A DNA stretch of 47,369 nt from Micractinium sp. NFX-FRZ (taxonomy: Eukaryota > Chlorophyta > Trebouxiophyceae > Chlorellales > Chlorellaceae): NCBI GenBank assembly GCA_029339195.1, contig JAPTJF010000469.1, forward strand, positions 1 to 47,369, given 5' to 3'. The position numbers and the translations under genes are program-made. Positions 12,101-23,478 of the stretch are shown here, piece by piece. The notes beneath the pieces were generated by a model. That model made no database searches. It had not been told where the DNA came from and saw nothing but the letters and a program-made list of their open reading frames with translations. How positions within the stretch are numbered: the stretch's first letter is position 1; each line of letters starts with the position of its first letter.

Positions 12101-15100
12101 TACTTTAAAAGCAGGGACCCTGTTGTATCATGCGGTACAGCTCACTTGACTTCGCGCGCTGTGGGGGCGGGGACGCGCATCATGGGCAGCTGCTGGCCCA
12201 CCACCACTGTGCCGTTCAGCTCACGCAGCTGCATGGTGCCGGCCTGCACATAGGACAAAAGCGAGACAAGCTCAGTGCACTTGAGTGTACATGCACAGCT
12301 GCATGCTCAACAACACCTGTGCAACCACACGGGGGCATGGCCATGTTATGCAATCAGGCACACTGCTGCCAACATACCGGTGTGCGCAGCAGCAGGAAGT
12401 CGGTGTGAGGAGGGGCGTAGGGGAAGGCCAGCGAGCGGAACAGGCCGCTTTCCACACTCAGGCTGTTGCTGCCCTTGGCCAGCTGACCTGCACAGGCAGT
12501 TGAACAAACAGGACTCAACAGATGAAGAATGAACCACCAGCCCAGGAAATCAGAGCTCTCACAAGGGGCTGCAAGCCATCGCTTTGCATGCTCAGGCGTC
12601 CAGGGTCGAGCGGCCACTGAAATGCTCAAGGCATATCGCATTTGAGCAGATGATGCTGAACTCCTACCCAGGAAGGGCGAGTCGTCATCATCACCCAGCG
12701 GCTGCACAGCGCCCACACGCCACCGCGGCGTCTCTGCAGATGACACAAGGCACAAATGAACATTGCACATACACACTATAGCAAGGGACGACAGTGCATG
12801 CTTGCGAATCTGCACACTCCGGAGGCAAAGCATGTACACTCTAGGTTCATCTTGCGGGGACTGATGTTCAGCGCAGTGCATGCAGCAGGATGCCCGGTCG
12901 TCTTCTCACCCTGCTTCAGCTTCTGGTGCGTTGTGTCTGCTGCATCCTCCTTGCGGTAGTATGTCACCAGCTTGGCACCCATGCCAGGCCGGTTCAGTAG
13001 CGGGGGCTGCTCGTACAACAGGGGAGGAGGGGGCAAGTGTGTGTTCACAAGACAGAGCAGCATGTGCTCAGAGAGCATTTCACATCCCTGGCCTGCGTTG
13101 CTGACCTTTCCTGCAGACACTAACATAAGCACCACCCAGTCCTTTACTGTGCCAAGCCACTGATCAGCCACCCACGCAGCCCTGCTCCTGCTTGCCTGCT
13201 GCTCCATGTATTCCAGCAACACCACGTGCCCAGGCTCTGCTGCAGAGAAATCGCGCTTCCGGGTGAAGGCATTGGGCGGCCTGCAAAAAGGCAGCACCAC
13301 AAGTCCTTTGTAACACCTTGCCTGGCCCGAGTAGCGTCAGATGTGCCCGGCCCGGATGCCAAGCAATCCAGCCAGGAGGATCCAGTGTTCAATGCTTGCT
13401 TGCTGGACCAACAGGCACAGCATTAGCGGGCTGACCTGAGGAGTGCGGGGTTGTCGTTGGCCGCAACAGCCCCTACCACACCGGTGGGCAGGAGCTCAAT
13501 GTCTTGGAACGCAACCGCCAGCTTGATCTGCAGTAAAAGGCAGAAGTGAACTTATAAATATAGCAGGAGCGGCGATGGCAAAGTTGGCACCATCTCACCG
13601 TGCCTAAAATGTTGACGAATGATGTGTAGCACATTGTGGGCACCGTCGTCTTGAAAGTTCAAACAATAGTGCACCCTGCGGTGCAAGTGTGTGCAATGTT
13701 CCCACCTGCTTCTGTCCCTCCTTGACCACTCCCATTGACATCAGTGGCTGATCCAGCGCGAGAGTCAATGGCGGGCGTCCTGGCAGCAGCATCAAGGGCT
13801 GCTTGTGCTCTGCCGGCTTGAACGTCGGGGTGTTGTCCACCAGCTGCAGCCAGGAAAAGGATGCAGTGTCCAAGCCAGATGTGAGAAGCATAGGCAGAAG
13901 GACATAAGAAGAACAACAACAAGAATACACAGAGGCAGCAGTCGCCACACAAAAATGTAGCAGGGCAAGCCAGAGGCCAAGTGACACAGCTACTAGCCCT
14001 CACGTGCTTCCAGAGGTCCTGCAGCCGCGAGTCCAGCACCACAGCCTGGAACACCTTGCTGCAATATGTGTGATGTGGATGAGCAAGAGGGGGTGAGTAG
14101 CGAGAAGATTGCCATATACGCTGGTGAATTGAGGCTTAACACTGGCTGGAACTACAGCAAAGCGGGGCACAGGGAGGCAGGCAAGTGAACACATGACCTA
14201 AGCTTTTACACACCTGAGCCCTGGCAGGCTAGAGATGGTAACTGACACCGGGCCTGAAGACCCGCCCTTGCCCTTCTTGCTCCCACCAAGCGCCACGCGC
14301 CCCACCTGCATCAGCATATGAAAGCGCTTCAAGCCAAGCATGCATGGGTGCACACCCGCCTGCTGCAACCTCTGCAGCAGAACTAAACGACTGCAATCTC
14401 CCCCTGGCATGCCAACGCCCAATGCTCACCTCCAGTGGCCACCACTTGCCGCGCGGCGTGTGCCATAAGGCCAACGCAAGCACCTCCTCCTGCAAGCTCC
14501 ACATTCACACAAGTCAACTTCTGCCTTGTATGGAACAGGCATCCACTGCTGAACACACGCACATGTGGTGCAATGCAGAGCCGCAAAGAGGAGCAACACG
14601 CACTGGCCGCAAGCACAACCGCAAAGAGGAGAAACACGCGCTGGCCACAAGCAGAACCGCGATGAGGAGCAACACGCGCTGGCCGCATTGCAGAGCGGCA
14701 CACCTGGGTGTGGGGCGTAGGGTTCAGTATGGGGATGGTGGCCAGGTCATTTGCCAGCTTGGCGTGAAGCACACGCACGGTGGCCGCAGTACCTGCAAGT
14801 ATCATGTACAAGCAGGCGCTTCAACACAATGCCATCTACGATACCAGGACTAGCTGATGGACCATGTACTGGGCTTGCGGACAAGTCTGGGCAACCCCCA
14901 CGATGCACACCCTCACATCTTCTCTGCGCTTAGCCTGCTGATGGCACTCGCGTCTTTGATTGCAGAACCCCCCCTGTAGCTATCCTCCCTTTACAAACCA
15001 GCTTAGCGCTTGACCTGCTGGTGGCACACGTACTTGAAGACAGACACCCCCCTACTAACTATCTTCCCTTTGGGTGCCTCCTTTGCGCGAGCCCGCCTGG

Positions 15101-18100
15101 TGGTACTAACGGTTGCAGCGCCCGCCAACACTCCCCTCCCTCGCTGAGAGCCACTCCAAATCCTTTGCACACCTGCTTTGCGCTTTGCCTGCTGGTGGTA
15201 CTCCCGCTCGCGTGCCAGCCCCTGCTGCAGCCGCCACAGCTCCACCTCCTCCGGCTGGCTTGAGTCAAAGCCGGAGCCCTTGGGCGGCAACGGCAGGGCC
15301 TGCACTTGATATGGTGATGCACACTGCCTCATCAGCGATTGCAGAACAGTGTGCATGATGTTGAAACCACATCTAACCATGCAGCTTCAAAACAACGCAT
15401 GCTGCCAGGCAGCAGCACTCACCACGGCCTGCGGCTGAATGATGAGAGCAGCTGCCTGCGACACCAGCGCTGCCACATCTGGGAAAGCGCCGCCTGCCCG
15501 CGCTGCTGCTGCCATACCAGCTGGCGGCTGCAGCGGCTGGACCAGCTCAAAGGCCTGGCCGGCGTCGTTCAAATCATACGCTGCACTTTTCATCCTGCAG
15601 AAGTAAGGAAGAGAGGCAACAGCTGAATGGCTTGAGCAGCGGCTGGGTGAGCGCAATGGCCTGGCCGGCGTCGTTCAATGCATGCGCTGCACTTTTCGCC
15701 CTACAGGGGAAAAAAGTGAGGCAAGGATTAAGCATACAGGTCTGGCCGGCGTCGTTCAAATCAATCGCCGAGCCCTTCACCTGGCAGGGAACTGCGTGAG
15801 GCACGCCAATCACAAGCAGACGTGCAACATAGAGAGGCCTAATATAGAGACATCACAACCACAAGCCGGAGGCAGGACATTCTGTACCCCCCTCCACCAC
15901 CACACCTGATGCTCTTTGCGTTGGAGGTGCCTTCCCAGGCAATGTGATCCTCCCAGGAGATGCGGTGCACTGCAGAGGAGATTAATGTATGTAGGGAGTT
16001 TCAGCAGGTGCCATGCATTACAGCTGTGAGCATCACAGAAAGCTGCAACACAAGTGCACCCGCAATTGCTCCTGTACACGACTGCACACTGGCGGCACGT
16101 GAGATGCCACGCGCAGCCACGAGCGCACCTGGCAGCATGTCAGGTGCAGGCTGCAGACGCGTGCGCCCCTCGGCCCCGCCTGCCAAGGCAATCAGCTCCA
16201 GACGCAGCAGCGGGGCAGTGGGCAGTGTGAGGTACTCTTCTTCATCGCTCTCCACTGCTGCCCTGGCTGCTGCTGCTGCTGCCGACGCACTGGTAAGCCC
16301 TGGCATGTCGGCCCAAGGCTCTGTAAAGCTGGGCAGGCTAGCTGCTGCGTGTGCCCCAAACTGCTGCTGTTGCTGCGGCCATGCGGGCATGCCCAGCTGC
16401 TGCTGCTGCTCCTGCTGCTGCTGCTGGTAGTCAGGCTGCCCTGCTTGTTGCTGCTGCACCATCGGGAGCCCAGCATCAGGTGCAGCAGGCATCAGCACCA
16501 CCGGCAGCCCGCCAGCAAATTGTGTGGACGCAGGCACTTGCGCCATGTGCTGCTCCACTACTGGTGCCTGCGGCACTTGTGTGGGCTGCTGCTGCTGCTG
16601 CTGGAACATGGCTGCGATGTCAGCATGCGCCACATGCTGTGGCTCTTCCACCGGCTGTTGCCATTGCGCCTGCTGCGCCCCTCCAGCCAGCTGCTGCTGG
16701 GCTTCGCCGGGCATGCCTGCATCCTGCTGCATCGGCTCTTGTTCAGCAGCAGCGTCGCCAGCTGCATGCTGCCCCTGAGGCTCCCCCCACGCAGCTGCTG
16801 CCGGCTGGAGCTGCTGCTGCTCGTCATCTGTACCGTGCTCCGAGCCAGCACCCACGTGGTCAGCCCCCTGCCAGCGCACTTTGTCCTCCCAAGCCAGCGT
16901 GTTCACGGGGGCAAAGGTCATGTCAGAGGAGCTGGCATCGCCGCCGGGTACACCCTCCTTCGCTGCGCCATCCCCACTGTCAGCAGGGCCTGCCTCCTCT
17001 GCGGCCTCGTTTCCATTTGGCTCTGGCAGGCGCCCGCTCCTGAAGGCAGTAGAGAATGGACACGACATTGTGCGCCAAAGCAGGGTGACAACGCACGCAC
17101 CAAAGCAGAGCTGTCCAGCGCAGGAGCAAGGAGAACGCATCTAAACAACAGCAGACACATCTTAAGCAACAGAAAACACAGTTGCGCACCTGGAGCGCTG
17201 TGGCAGGCCGCCATGGTTTGCCTGGGAAGTTGGCACAACCGCCTGCGCCGCCGCTGCCTCATGCGCCCTGCGCTGCTGCTGCTGCTGCTGCTGTTCCTCC
17301 TCCTCCTCCTCCTCATCTGCAGGGCAGCATGGAAGCATTCATGTTGCTGCGATTGCCAACCCTCTCATCGCCGTGCACCGTGGAACAACAGCAGCCACGC
17401 TGGCAGCTCAGCACAACACCTGCTGGCAGGCCTTTTAGCAGGCCGCCTCAAAAGCGGGTAGCGCGACACGAGCCTGTCATATCAGGAACCACGGCACCAG
17501 CAGCGGCAGCAAACAATGCAACCAGCTGCCGCGAAGGCTCCCTCACCTGCCGGCACTTCAAAATCTGCACCCAATACCATCGCCTCCTCGTCATCCTCCT
17601 CAGCAGCCTCCGCCGGCTCCTGTCGCTGCGGTGCTGCTACGCCGCGGCGCTGCCCACGTGGCAGCAGCGGTGGCGGGCGCAGCTCATCTGCTGAGGCCAC
17701 GTGCCCTGCCATCACCCCCTGATAGCCGTACAGCTCAGAGAAGCGCAGGACCGTCTCTCCATCCACCGAGCGGCCCAGCACTGGCAGACGCACATGGCGC
17801 TGCTGTGTCACCGACACATGCACGCCAGGCGGTGCAGGGACCCTCCCCGGCAGCACTGCCGCGGGGGCACCTGCCGCCTGTGCAGCGGCTGTTTTTGCCA
17901 GGGCGGCAGCGGCATAACCCAGCGCGCCAGCTGGGTGAGCTGGCATAGCAAATACTGGCCCTGCTCCTGCTGCCGCTGCTGCACCAGCAGCTGCAGGTGC
18001 TGGCTCCTCCTCATCAAAATCGTAATCTTCATCCTCTGCTGCACCACGCACTTGTAGCGCCGCCGCCACCATGCCCAGCCTGCGCTGCTGTTCAGCCGCC

Positions 18101-18643
18101 GCAGCTGCTGCTGCCTCTGCATCCTCGATGAGTTCCGCCTCGTCAGCATAGTCCTGAGCGTCGGCAGCAGGGCGCACGGCAGCACCCGCGACCCCCGCAG
18201 CGTCCTCTGGCTGCTCGCCATCGGCTTGCAGCTCAGCCTAAGGGAGGAAAGAAGAAGACGTGGAGACTTTCATGAGGCAGGGGCAGCTGCGGGCAACGGA
18301 TCGGCTGTGGCTGCCGGCACACTGGATGAACAGCAAAGGCCACCCGAGCACTGATCACCTGCAGGTCAAGTGCGCCACCCTGCACTCGCGCCAGTCCTCC
18401 CAAATGTTCCTTGGCATCCTGCACGCAAGCGGCGGTGTCATCAGGAGAACAGGAATGCGTTGGAATGCTGCCATAGTGTGTAGAGCAACCGAGGCGTAAC
18501 AAAAAGCGGGCGCACAGACCAGACATGAGCTGGAGTTGGGCGCGCCGTCTCACCTCGTCCAGATATGGAGCTTCCACGCTACCCTTCTCGTTCACATTGC
18601 CAAAGAGGAACCCCACAAGCGGGGCCGGTTGCTCCTCCTCCAT
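3484..18643 (-). CDS. TAF1: TAF1, TFIID subunit 1 (47 exons, 2137 aa)
   Basis: This is the scaffold subunit of the general transcription factor TFIID in the nucleus. Start is ATG 18643-18641 and stop is TGA 3486-3484; all 46 junctions keep phase. Residues 1-50 hold the family signature GFLFGNVNEKG, then APYLDE/DAKEHL. The element LRFSELYGYQG lies near residue 215. The DUF3591 acetyltransferase-type core starts at ISWEDHIAW (about 630) and DLNDAGQAFE. It runs through PPLLNRPGMGAKLVTYYRK, SAPWTLTDAF and DPTGRGFGYSFVR (about 1262), then GTDADLRRMTT and GRWTMIDMV. After it come an RG-rich patch, a basic and acidic Gln/Pro-rich stretch, and a single bromodomain (about 1979-2115) with QNAVAYN carrying the acetyl-lysine-binding Asn. 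The C-terminus is Gln/Pro-rich. The CCHC zinc knuckle usual in the family is not visible. Identification is firm; small errors at single junctions are possible. Confidence 0.95.
9539..13843 (-). other. TAF1: TAF1 exons 13-29 (DUF3591 core; coordinates)
   Basis: In order: 13843-13706, 13527-13436, 13280-13196, 13006-12910, 12733-12668, 12487-12378, 12243-12146, 11989-11902, 11780-11673, 11542-11458, 11288-11197, 11024-10938, 10701-10658, 10499-10409, 10239-10124, 9926-9866, 9679-9539. These 17 short exons (44-141 bases) encode the conserved core. Exon 20 reads YVHVFKHLRRQQAKL and exon 26 GSADPTGRGFGYSFVR. The introns after exons 15 and 29 use a GC donor (CAG|GCAAGC). Confidence 0.85.
10315..10372. 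repeat. 29-bp tandem duplication in a TAF1 intron
   Basis: Two copies of a unit starting TAATGACACAAAGCCCAC begin at 10315 and 10344, inside intron 26. They differ by one base in the shared core. No function is apparent. Confidence 0.75.
14581..14694. repeat. 38-bp minisatellite in TAF1 intron 9
   Basis: Three units start at 14581, 14619 and 14657. Each runs CCGC(A/G)A(A/T)GAGGAG(C/A)AACACGC, followed by (A/G)CTGGCC(G/A)CA and a less conserved tail. It lies wholly within the intron between exons 9 and 10. Confidence 0.85.
14931..15205 (-). repeat. tandem copies of the TAF1 exon 8 3' end inside intron 8
   Basis: The genuine exon 8 end (about 15205-15173) encodes REREYHQQAKRKAG before the donor. 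Three degenerate copies lie downstream in the intron, near 15092, 15013 and 14933. The last two read CHQQVKR-stop and CHQQAKRRED. The 14933 copy is followed by a GTGAGG that could serve as an alternative donor. Spacing is about 80-95 bp. Confidence 0.72.
15554..15787 (-). repeat. tandem triplication of the TAF1 exon 7 5' end and its acceptor
   Basis: Copy A (15594-15554) is the in-phase exon start, encoding MKSAAYDLNDAGQAFELVQP. Copy B (about 15707-15638) encodes AKSAAHALNDAGQAIALTQP behind a CCTGTAG acceptor and is also open in the required phase, but has no good donor. Copy C (about 15787-15742) encodes KGSAIDLNDAGQT behind CTGCCAG. It is one base short, so joining exon 6 gives an immediate stop. 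Periods are 107 and 81 bp. Confidence 0.85.
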
Positions 18644-19820
18644 CGCCCTGCGGAGATCAAGTGTGGTTGGTACAATGTCGAAACATAAAAACAGGCAGCG
18701 AGCCTGCTGCCCAAACCTCAATGTTGCCTTCACACCCCTCCAACCGAAACGCCAAGCCACGCTGATCACCGCGCTTTGCAAAGGACGGCAGGTGGCAGCC
18801 ACAGGCGGTGGCAGGGCAGGAGCGGCGGCAGACGGGCGGCGGCAGCGGCGCCAAGGGCAGTGGCAGGATGAATGCAACTGGATGCTGATTTCCCACTTTC
18901 GGAAGATCCCCGGCACGTGCAGCCAACGATCGGCCAGGGTGTGGGCTGCTCAGGCGCAAAGAACGGGCCGGCGCGGCGATCAAGTTAGGACGGCCATAGG
19001 CCATCCATGGCTGTTTCGACACAACATGCTACCCTCTGAAAACAACCACGAAGGCCAGAACATAGAAATCTCGCTGCCAGCACGTCTGGCGCTCACCTCC
19101 GCCACGCCACCGCGGCTAAGAGGCTTCAGTCTGTGCCTCGAGGGCTCGGATGGCGTCAATGAATGCTACGGATCAATGCCAAGTTGCGCCAGGCGCCGGG
19201 ATGGAGCAGAGCGATTTCATTCCGCGCGCACACGCAGCTGCCCTTCAGCACGGCATTTGAAGTGAATCTTTATGCCAGAAATGACCCAACAAATGCGCCT
19301 CTCAGACGGCTGCCAAACTTGGCTGCCTACTTGGCAGCACCGGCGGCGGCGCGGCCGCTGCCACTGCCAGCCGGACGCCGGTGCTGTACGAGTCGAGACG
19401 GCTGGATATGATTGAGTACGTAAGCAAGCCCCACTTAAAGATGGGAAGGATTGAATGGACGCAACATCCAAGCGAGAGCACGTTGTGACAAGACTGCTCG
19501 ACTGCTGCAGTTGGCCGTGCCCAAGTCCGGCACTGTCCCCAGCGTGCGAGTTGGCCTGGCTGCGCGCCTTCAGGTTGCGCTTTACTTGCACTATAAAGTT
19601 CATCCTGGTTGCGATGCAAGCCTCCCCTGCACCACACTGCTGCTGCAAGCCGCCCGCGTACCTCGTTTGTGAGCAGCACCTGGCCAGGCGCCGCCAGCGG
19701 GCTGCCAGCGTGCCACCGCCCGATGGCCTCACTTCTTGCAGGCCACGCTGTTATTTTAAGAACGTACAGAAAATACGTTTTGGCATTGAGCGCGCCTTTG
19801 GCAAGGCAATATCGAGGGAC
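18644..19820. promoter_or_regulatory. divergent promoter region shared by TAF1 and the acidic-Phe repeat gene
   Basis: 1177 bases separate the two start codons. A plus-strand frame is open from 19455 into the right-hand gene, but the part before 19821 does not look coding. An acceptor-like CTCCGCAG lies just 5' of the TAF1 start codon, so a 5'-UTR intron is possible. No canonical TATA box is evident to me. Confidence 0.45.
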
Positions 19821-22800
19821 ATGGAGAGCGGGGAGGCTGCAGGGCAGCGCGCTGGGGAAGACTTGGAGGAAGAGGTGCGGCGATCACTAGTCAGCTTTTC
19901 AGCTGTCACCAGCTCGATCGCGAGCCACGAAACTGGCAAGCCAAGCCAGGCCTTCACCCGCGGGCCTGCCCTGCTCTTTGCCAGACGACGGGAAAGCAGG
20001 GAGCACGTTGATCCTGATTCGCAGGCCTATGCGCCCCAGCGAGTTGCTCTGGCAGCAGAGCTCACCGCTGCCGCCAGCGCTCCCGCCCCTTGCGACGCCA
20101 TACCTCTGTTCCATGAACTGTTCCACTTTGTTCGGGCCAATTGTGGTGTGCAGACGGAGATGCACACAGTAGATGGATTTGAAAATGCAGAGCGGCAGGC
20201 AGCGGCTGATGTTCCAGGCAACAGTGTGAGCGGCGGCAGCGGCGGTGAGGGCGCAGCAGGAGCAGCCACTGCCGCCGCTGTAGCAGGGGAACCTGCTGAT
20301 GTGCCGGCAACCAGCAACTGCAGCGAGGACGGCTTTGGTGCATTTGGGAGCGCTCCTCAGCTTGAAGCTTCCAATGAAGCTGCAGTGGTGGCTGTGCCCA
20401 TCCAGGCGGCAATCACTGCCTCTGCCAGCTGCAGCGAGGACGAGTTCCAGCTGTTTTCAAAGGCAGCAGCGATTGGGCCGGCGGCGATAGTGCCAGAGGC
20501 AGCGGCAGCGACAGAGCTTGAAACAGGCGCGCCAACGGCAGCAGCAGCAGCAGCAGAAACTTGGGCAGCACCACCCTTGCCCGTGTCAGTCGCTGCTTCT
20601 CTCAGCGACGGCGAGGACGAGTTTCAGCCTTTCTCAGAGGTAGCAGCAGAGACCCTGCCAGTTACGGTGGTACACGAAGCGGCAGAGATGGTGCAGGAAG
20701 AGGCCTTGCCAGTGGCAGCAGCAGAAGAGCCAGCAGCAGCAGCAACAGCCCCAGGGCAGCCAGCAGCAGCAGCAGCAGCAGAAGAGCCAGCAGCGACAGC
20801 AGCAGCAGCAGCAGAAGAGCCAGCAGCGGCAGCAGCAGCAGCAGCAGAAGTGCCAGCAGCGGCAGCAACAGCAGCAGCAGAAGAGCCAGCAGCGGCAGCA
20901 ACAGCAGCAGCGGAACCATGGGCAGCCCCACCCTTGCCGCTGGCAAGCACTGCTTCGACCAGCACCAGTGAGGACGACTTCCAGCCTTTCTCTGAGGTAG
21001 CAGCAGAGGCGGCCATGGCCGCAGCCCCATCAGCGGCAGCAGTGGTGGAGGCAGAGGCGGCATCGCCATGTGCAGCAGTGGCAGAGCCAGAGGCAGCCTC
21101 ACCAATGCTGGCAGCAGTCGCTGCCTCCGCCAGTGCCAGCGAGGACGAGTGCCAGGCATTCTCAGAGGTGGCAGAAGTGGCGGCGGCCTCGCTTGTGGCC
21201 GCAGCAGCGGCGGAGCCAGAGGCAGCTTCACCGCTGGCAGCAGGGGTGACGCTGGGGATGGCCTTGCCGGCAGCGGCCGAAGTCAATACCTCCGCCAGCG
21301 ACAGCGAAGACGGTTTCCAGGCATTCTCAGAGGCAGCAGAAGCGGCAGCGCCGGTGGCGGGCCTGCCTTTGGATACAGCATTGCCCTCGTCGTCAGCAGT
21401 CACTGCCTCCACCACCGACAGCGGCGACGAGTTTGAGGCATTCTCAGAGGCAGCAGAAGCGGCGGCGCCGGCGCCGGGCTTGCCGGCAAATGCAGCAATG
21501 CCGTCAGCAGTCACTGCCTCCACAAGCGACAGCGAGGACGAGTTCGAGGCATTCTCAGAGGCAGCAGAAGTAGCAGCAGCGGCACCAATGCCAGAGGCAG
21601 CCCCGCCATTGGTGGCAGCAGATGCCAGCAGCAGAGAGGCATTGCCAAGCAGCAGCGCTGATAGCAGCAGATCCCTCCTTGAGCTGCCTCCCGGTGCTTT
21701 CAGGTCCGCAGCAGCCTCGCTGCTTCGGGGGCTGCTGCTGCCGGCGCAGCTGGGCAGCGGGGGTGGCAGCAGCAGCAGCGAGGGAGGCCTGGCTGCCATG
21801 CTGCCCACTGCTCGTGATCTGGCAACACAGTTTCCCAAGCTGGCTGCATCGGCACCTGCAGCAGCGGCAGGCAGCACCGCACCGACGGTTGCATGGCACA
21901 GCTCTAGCTTAGAATCCAGGCTACTTGCCCGCATGGTGAGTGTTGCCCTGAAGAAGGTGCACTGGGTCTGGTGGTGGGGGTGGGACGAGGGGGGAGGGGC
22001 GCCGTACGTGAGCAGCTGATCCATTGTTTGGCAACCTGCCGGCATAGTTGCTTTGCCTCACTACTGATGTGCATGCTTGCAATGTCCCTGCATGCTGCCT
22101 CTCTCCTTATGCGCATGCCCTTTTTGTCTTGTGCAGGGCCTGGTTGCCAGCCAGCGCAGCAGCCCAGGCGTTGCAAGCCAGGCAAGCAGAGGCCCAGCTC
22201 GACAGGTGTGTGAGGGCAGCAGCCGGTGTAGGTTGGTCTGTATGCCTGCATGGAGTGCTGGCCCAGGGGGCAAGCGGGCGCCTGCGCAGACGGCGGCACA
22301 GGCATCGCATATTGGGATGAGCGTGGGTGACACATGTGAGTGCCTGCTGGGAACACTCAAGCCACCACTGCTTTATTCTAATGCAGACACCACCAAGCAG
22401 CAGTGACCGCGCGTTTCCAGCTGCACCGCCTGTTGCCCGCAAGGCCAGCCCGGCCAGTCCTGAGCTGGTTGGCCCGCACGGCGGGCACCAAGCAGGGCTG
22501 TCACACTTGGATGCCAAGAAGCAGCAGCAGCAGCAGCAGGCGGGTGCTCCTGTAGCCACGGCCAATGCAGCTGCAGCGGGCAGCGGGCCACTTCAGCCAC
22601 AGCCACAGTTGCAGCCCTCAGCAGTGGTGCAGCATGACGACTGGGGTGCGGATTTTGCAGCAGCGGTGCCAGCAGAGCAGCACAGCGCTGATGTGGCGGC
22701 TGAGGTGCCGGCAGCATCTGCCGCTGCTGCTGCAACAGCAGTAGTAGCTAGCTCGGGTGCTGCTGCCCCGGTCGCCCCATCCACAGTACCGTTTGGCGCC

Positions 22801-23478
22801 GGCTGGGACGACGCCGGCCACAGCTTTGCCGACTTCCCTGCAGCGCCAACAGCTGCAGCTACGACGGCGGCTGCAGGCACCGGTGGCAGCTTTGCCGCCT
22901 TCCCGGCCGAGCCAATCCCTGCCGCATCCGAGGCAGCTCCTGGCTGGGACGATGGTGGCTTTGCAGACTTCACTGCCGCCCCGCCGCTGCCTCCGCCTCC
23001 AGCAGCAGCACCATCACCCGCAATCATCGACCCCTTTGCCGGCTCAGACCTGGCGCCAGCGGTTCTGGTGGTGGCGGACTGGCCACCAGCGCCAGCACAG
23101 CAGCCGCAGCAGCTGCAGCAGCCCTGTGAGGACAGTGGAGGCGCGGTGGGAGCGGATGGCGTCGTGCTTGGTGGCGGCAGCGGGGCCTTGGCACCCATGC
23201 AGAGCGGCTGGGGGCGCGAGGGCCAGGCAGCGCTAGAGAGCGGCTGGGGAGGCGAGGGCCAGATCCAGGCCGCAGAAGAAGAAGAGGAAGAGGATGACTT
23301 TACGGACTTTGCGGAGGCTGAGCCCCCTGCTGACCCTCTGCCAGCTGCAGCAGCCACAGCGCCAGCAGGGGCAGCTGCAGCAATCGAGCCCCCTGCTGCC
23401 CCAAGCCCAGCAGAGGCGCTGCAGGCACGGCTGCCTGACCTTTCTTTCATGCTGCGTGCTGACATTGCACAGGCATGA
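19821..23478 (+). CDS. acidic-Phe repeat protein, clathrin-adaptor ear-ligand-like (1091 aa)
   Basis: Exons are 19821-21935, 22137-22205 and 22387-23478, all joined in phase 0. I chose the ATG at 19821 (MESGEAAGQRAGEDLEEEVR). The frame stays open upstream to 19455, but that part is Cys/Arg-rich and looks non-coding. A folded-looking stretch, LFHELFHFVRANCGVQTEM, sits near residues 95-115. About eight imperfect repeats follow (residues about 165-580) of the type SDSEDEFEAFSEAAE, with variants SEDGFGAFG and SEDDFQPFSEVAAE, in an Ala-rich background. The last exon adds GWDDAGHSFADF, GWDDGGFADF and EEDDFTDFAEAE. Acidic-Phe-x-x-Phe motifs like these bind the ear domains of AP-1 gamma and GGA adaptors (aftiphilin, gamma-synergin). 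By analogy this could be a trans-Golgi/endosome coat accessory protein. No catalytic domain is visible. Confidence 0.7.
20697..20925 (+). repeat. CAG/GCA-rich coding minisatellite (Ala-Glu-Pro)
   Basis: A GCAGCAGCAGAAGAGCCAGC-type unit recurs with variations. It encodes AAAEEPAAAATA-like repeats between two acidic-Phe motifs of the 19821-23478 gene. Its composition suggests slippage expansion and length variation between strains. Confidence 0.8.

Larger units (their letters stand above)
14004..18643 (-). other. TAF1: TAF1 exons 1-12 (coordinates)
   Basis: In transcript order: 18643-18554, 18418-18359, 18237-17547, 17316-17190, 17039-16129, 15969-15906, 15594-15423, 15299-15173, 14792-14704, 14489-14430, 14305-14214, 14058-14004. 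Exons 3-5 encode the long Ala/Gln-rich and acidic N-terminal third. They include FAPVNTLAWEDKVRW, the family's second tryptophan-rich contact motif. Exon 6 begins the conserved core. Exon 7 starts at CTGCAG|GATG and has decoy copies upstream. The 3' end of exon 8 has decoy copies downstream. Confidence 0.85.

Noticed and set aside
16349..17461. Leu/Arg/Cys-rich plus-strand open frame of 370 codons
   Set aside because: Antisense of TAF1 exons 4 and 5 (CAG-rich). The minus strand gives the recognisable TAF1 frame joined in phase.
20624..22045. Long Ala-rich minus-strand open frame antisense to the acidic-Phe repeat gene
   Set aside because: It arises because CAG/GCA-rich sequence lacks stops in several frames. 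It has no splice context, and the plus frame has a conserved repeat pattern.
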